NCBI GenBank assembly: GCA_030611115.1 | Contig: JAUWQK010000064.1 | Location: forward strand, 1-7,794 | Reading direction: 5' to 3' | Length of the DNA stretch: 7,794 bases | Source: Deltaproteobacteria bacterium | Lineage (GTDB): Bacteria; Desulfobacterota; Desulfobacteria; Desulfobacterales; ETH-SRB1 | In this document: in pieces, positions 6,563 to 7,794 of the stretch | Position numbering within the stretch: position 1 is the first letter of the stretch | How the letters are laid out: every line of letters begins with the position of its first letter | The notes under the pieces: model-generated | Databases searched by the model: none | What the model saw: the letters and a program-made list of their open reading frames with translations, nothing else | What the model was told of the DNA's origin: nothing | Made by a program: the position numbers and the translations under genes

Positions 6563-6579
6563 AAAGATACCCATGTCAA
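6551..6579 (-). promoter_or_regulatory. Sigma70-type promoter of the vapBC-like operon
   Basis: On the minus strand a perfect TTGACA -35 box (6579-6574) is followed by a 17-base spacer and a TATACT -10 box (6556-6551; 5 of 6 consensus positions). Transcription would begin near 6544, leaving a leader of roughly 40 bases before ATG 6506. It is the best promoter match I can see in the window. Confidence 0.78.
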
Positions 6580-6604
6580 AGTCTCCATTCACAAATCACT
6601 CCGG

Positions 6605-7513
6605 TCATCTCTCATTCGTTCTGTCAAACCTTAACTGCGCCACCTGCTCAGATACAAGTCCCACCATAAATATTACAATGGCCACTGTCATCAGCATGGC
6701 AGAGGTGGGGCCATAACGTGTTCCAAGACCAAAAATCCTGAAAAGACCATAGCCGACCCCTGATAGAAACATGAGAGCGCTGACCGGCAGAAACACTCTC
6801 ATGGGCGAAAACAGGGTTGCTATCTTGATAATAATCAGCAAGAAGCGGGAGCCGTCCTTTACCAGTCTTATCTTACTCTTTCCCACGCGGCGGGTTGTCT
6901 TTACCGGCACATATGTAAGGCTGTAGCCGGAGCGGACAACCGCCATAGTGATGGTTGTCGGATAGGAAAACGTATTTGGCAGGAGAGAGACAAACTGACG
7001 GGCGATCTCCACCTTGACAGCTCTAAAACCTGATGTCAGATCCTCAATCCTGCGTTTGCACATGTATGTGGCGAACCGATTGTAGATTCTGTTTGCCATA
7101 GACCTGTGAAGAGACACCGCTGAATCACCTGCGCGGGCGCCGACCACCATATCATAAGGACCTAACTTTTCAAGCAGGCGCGGGATGTCTTCAGGCGCAT
7201 GCTGACCGTCTCCATCAAGTGTTACCAGAGTCTCACCCTTTGCGTTTCTGATGCCAGTCTTTACCGCCGCGCCGTTTCCCATGTTGTAAGGGTGCGAAAT
7301 AACTTGAGCCCCAGCCTCTTTTGCCCTCCTGGCCGTTTCGTCATCAGAACCGTCGTCCACCACCACAATTTCATAACTGTGATCGAGCGCATCCATGACC
7401 CGGCAAACTCTTTCAATAACGGCTGCAATGCCTTCCGCCTCACGATAGGCGGGGACTATTATGCTCACTTCGGTATTTTCTTTTGCCTCCATTGAATCAG
7501 ACCATTCCTTCAT
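6605..7513 (-). CDS. Membrane-anchored GT2 glycosyltransferase, DPM1/GtrB-like
   Basis: Predicted to transfer a sugar from a nucleotide donor to polyprenyl phosphate on the cytoplasmic side of the inner membrane, supplying a lipid-linked sugar for glycan building or modification. About 302 residues from ATG 7513. Seen: VSIIVPAYREAEGI (16-29), VVVDDGSDDET (50-60), GNGAAVKTGI (79-88), the metal-binding DGDGQH (100-105, DxD = Asp100/Asp102) followed by PEDI, and DLTSGFRA (158-165). Two C-terminal membrane spans lie at about 229-251 and 259-281, ending in SEQVAQLRF, a tail usual for this subgroup. Start uncertain: the frame extends to a TTG at 7555 without a ribosome binding site. ATG 7513 has AAAGG 9 bases upstream, and ATG 7492 is also possible and closest to the conserved core. 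It leads the minus-strand series, separated from the toxin-antitoxin genes by their promoter region. The sugar is not predictable. Confidence 0.9.
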   Translation of the reverse strand: MKEWSDSMEAKENTEVSIIVPAYREAEGIAAVIERVCRVMDALDHSYEIVVVDDGSDDETARRAKEAGAQVISHPYNMGNGAAVKTGIRNAKGETLVTLDGDGQHAPEDIPRLLEKLGPYDMVVGARAGDSAVSLHRSMANRIYNRFATYMCKRRIEDLTSGFRAVKVEIARQFVSLLPNTFSYPTTITMAVVRSGYSLTYVPVKTTRRVGKSKIRLVKDGSRFLLIIIKIATLFSPMRVFLPVSALMFLSGVGYGLFRIFGLGTRYGPTSAMLMTVAIVIFMVGLVSEQVAQLRFDRTNER

Positions 7514-7587
7514 CCATCGGCGCCTTTGTGATGGATAGATATTCTCACAGTCCAACTATAAGAGTCAATGCAAAAGGGGAAATTTAA

Positions 7588-7617
7588 GTATCATCTCAAT
7601 AAATAGGGGCAGACCCA
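7588..7617. repeat. Right copy of the 30-base inverted repeat (partner 2084-2113)
   Basis: Reverse complement of 2084-2113 with 28 of 30 bases identical. It lies 30-100 bases upstream of the possible starts of the DPM1-like gene. A second shared block, ATGTAAGAGT-(4 bases)-GTGAATC, follows three bases later at 7621-7641 and corresponds to the minus strand at 1881-1861 with 18 of 21 matching. At the left end the two blocks are separated by the palindromic cluster; here they are almost adjacent. Confidence 0.8.
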
Positions 7618-7641
7618 AGCATGTAAGAGTTATCGTGAATC

Positions 7642-7794
7642 GTAGCCGTTCACAACTTGAAACTGGAAAGTAGAAATTTGGGAGCGATGAAACGAGTTTA
7701 CGAATTGACAGACTTCGGCGAGCTCAGTCGAGCAGTACAAAAGCATGAAGGTCAAATTTCCAATTTCTAATTTCAGCGTTCAGTGAACGCTTAC
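7642..7794. repeat. Imperfect long palindromic element, possibly cut by the window end
   Basis: The stretch can fold back over its full length. Outer arms GTAGCCGTTCAC (7642-7653) and GTGAACGCTTAC (7783-7794) pair at 10 of 12 positions. Inner arms GAAATTTG (7673-7680) and CAAATTTC (7753-7760) pair exactly, and the AT-rich sequence between outer and inner arms also pairs imperfectly. Inside the right arm GCGTTC-AGT-GAACGC (7776-7790) is a perfect 6-bp hairpin. The loop holds CTTCGGCGAGCTCAGTCGAGC (about 7713-7733), resembling the dispersed TTCGACAAGCTCAG-type repeat known from many genomes. I see no gene in 7556-7794. Confidence 0.55.

Noticed and set aside
7687..7770. Plus-strand 27-codon frame (MKRVYELTDFGELSRAV...) with a purine-rich GGGAGCG just before its ATG
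   Set aside because: It lies inside the imperfect palindrome, its codons follow the repeat sequence, and it ends in the AT-rich arm. No family resemblance; a repeat by-product is more likely than a gene.

Overview
The window reads as part of a surface-polysaccharide (O-antigen, capsule or exopolysaccharide type) locus of a Gram-negative bacterium. Two glycosyltransferases that look soluble or peripheral, a membrane-anchored GT2 of the polyprenyl-phosphate sugar transferase type, a MurJ/Wzx-like flippase and an AsnB-type amidotransferase lie together, interrupted by a VapBC-type toxin-antitoxin pair and by dispersed palindromic repeats. The style of these proteins and repeats would fit a Desulfobacterota- or Nitrospirota-like environmental bacterium, but that is an impression from memory; nothing here fixes the taxon.

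Layout. Bases 3-1805 (+) hold an asparagine synthetase whose first few codons lie off the left edge. A gene-poor stretch (1806-2230) follows. It contains a cluster of palindromic repeats and, on the minus strand, the start of a destroyed glycosyltransferase (2114-2226) cut off where a repeat begins. All remaining genes are on the minus strand. In transcription order from the right they are: a DPM1/GtrB-like GT2 with two C-terminal membrane segments (6605-7513), an AbrB-type antitoxin (6237-6506) overlapping a PIN-domain toxin (5861-6265), a flippase (4445-5782, TTG start), a GT2 (3398-4402), a GT4 (2231-3394) and the glycosyltransferase remnant. The last 240 bases (7556-7794) carry no gene and are filled with inverted repeats.

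How the parts fit. The GT2 and GT4 enzymes would add sugars to a lipid-linked glycan on the cytoplasmic face. The DPM1-like enzyme would make a polyprenyl-phosphate sugar donor or modify the glycan. The flippase would move the lipid-linked product across the membrane. AsnB homologues in such loci often amidate a sugar acid or another carboxylate instead of making free asparagine. The toxin-antitoxin pair has its own strong sigma70-type promoter overlapped by a perfect 11-bp inverted-repeat operator, so it is probably an inserted, autoregulated module.

Most notable observations: (1) a previously intact downstream glycosyltransferase reduced to about 40 codons at a repeat boundary; (2) a discontinuous inverted repeat (28/30 plus 18/21 matching bases) that brackets the whole minus-strand block; (3) a textbook toxin-antitoxin promoter/operator; (4) a Ser-to-Asn change in the PP-loop of the asparagine synthetase. 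I see no clearly new enzymatic system.
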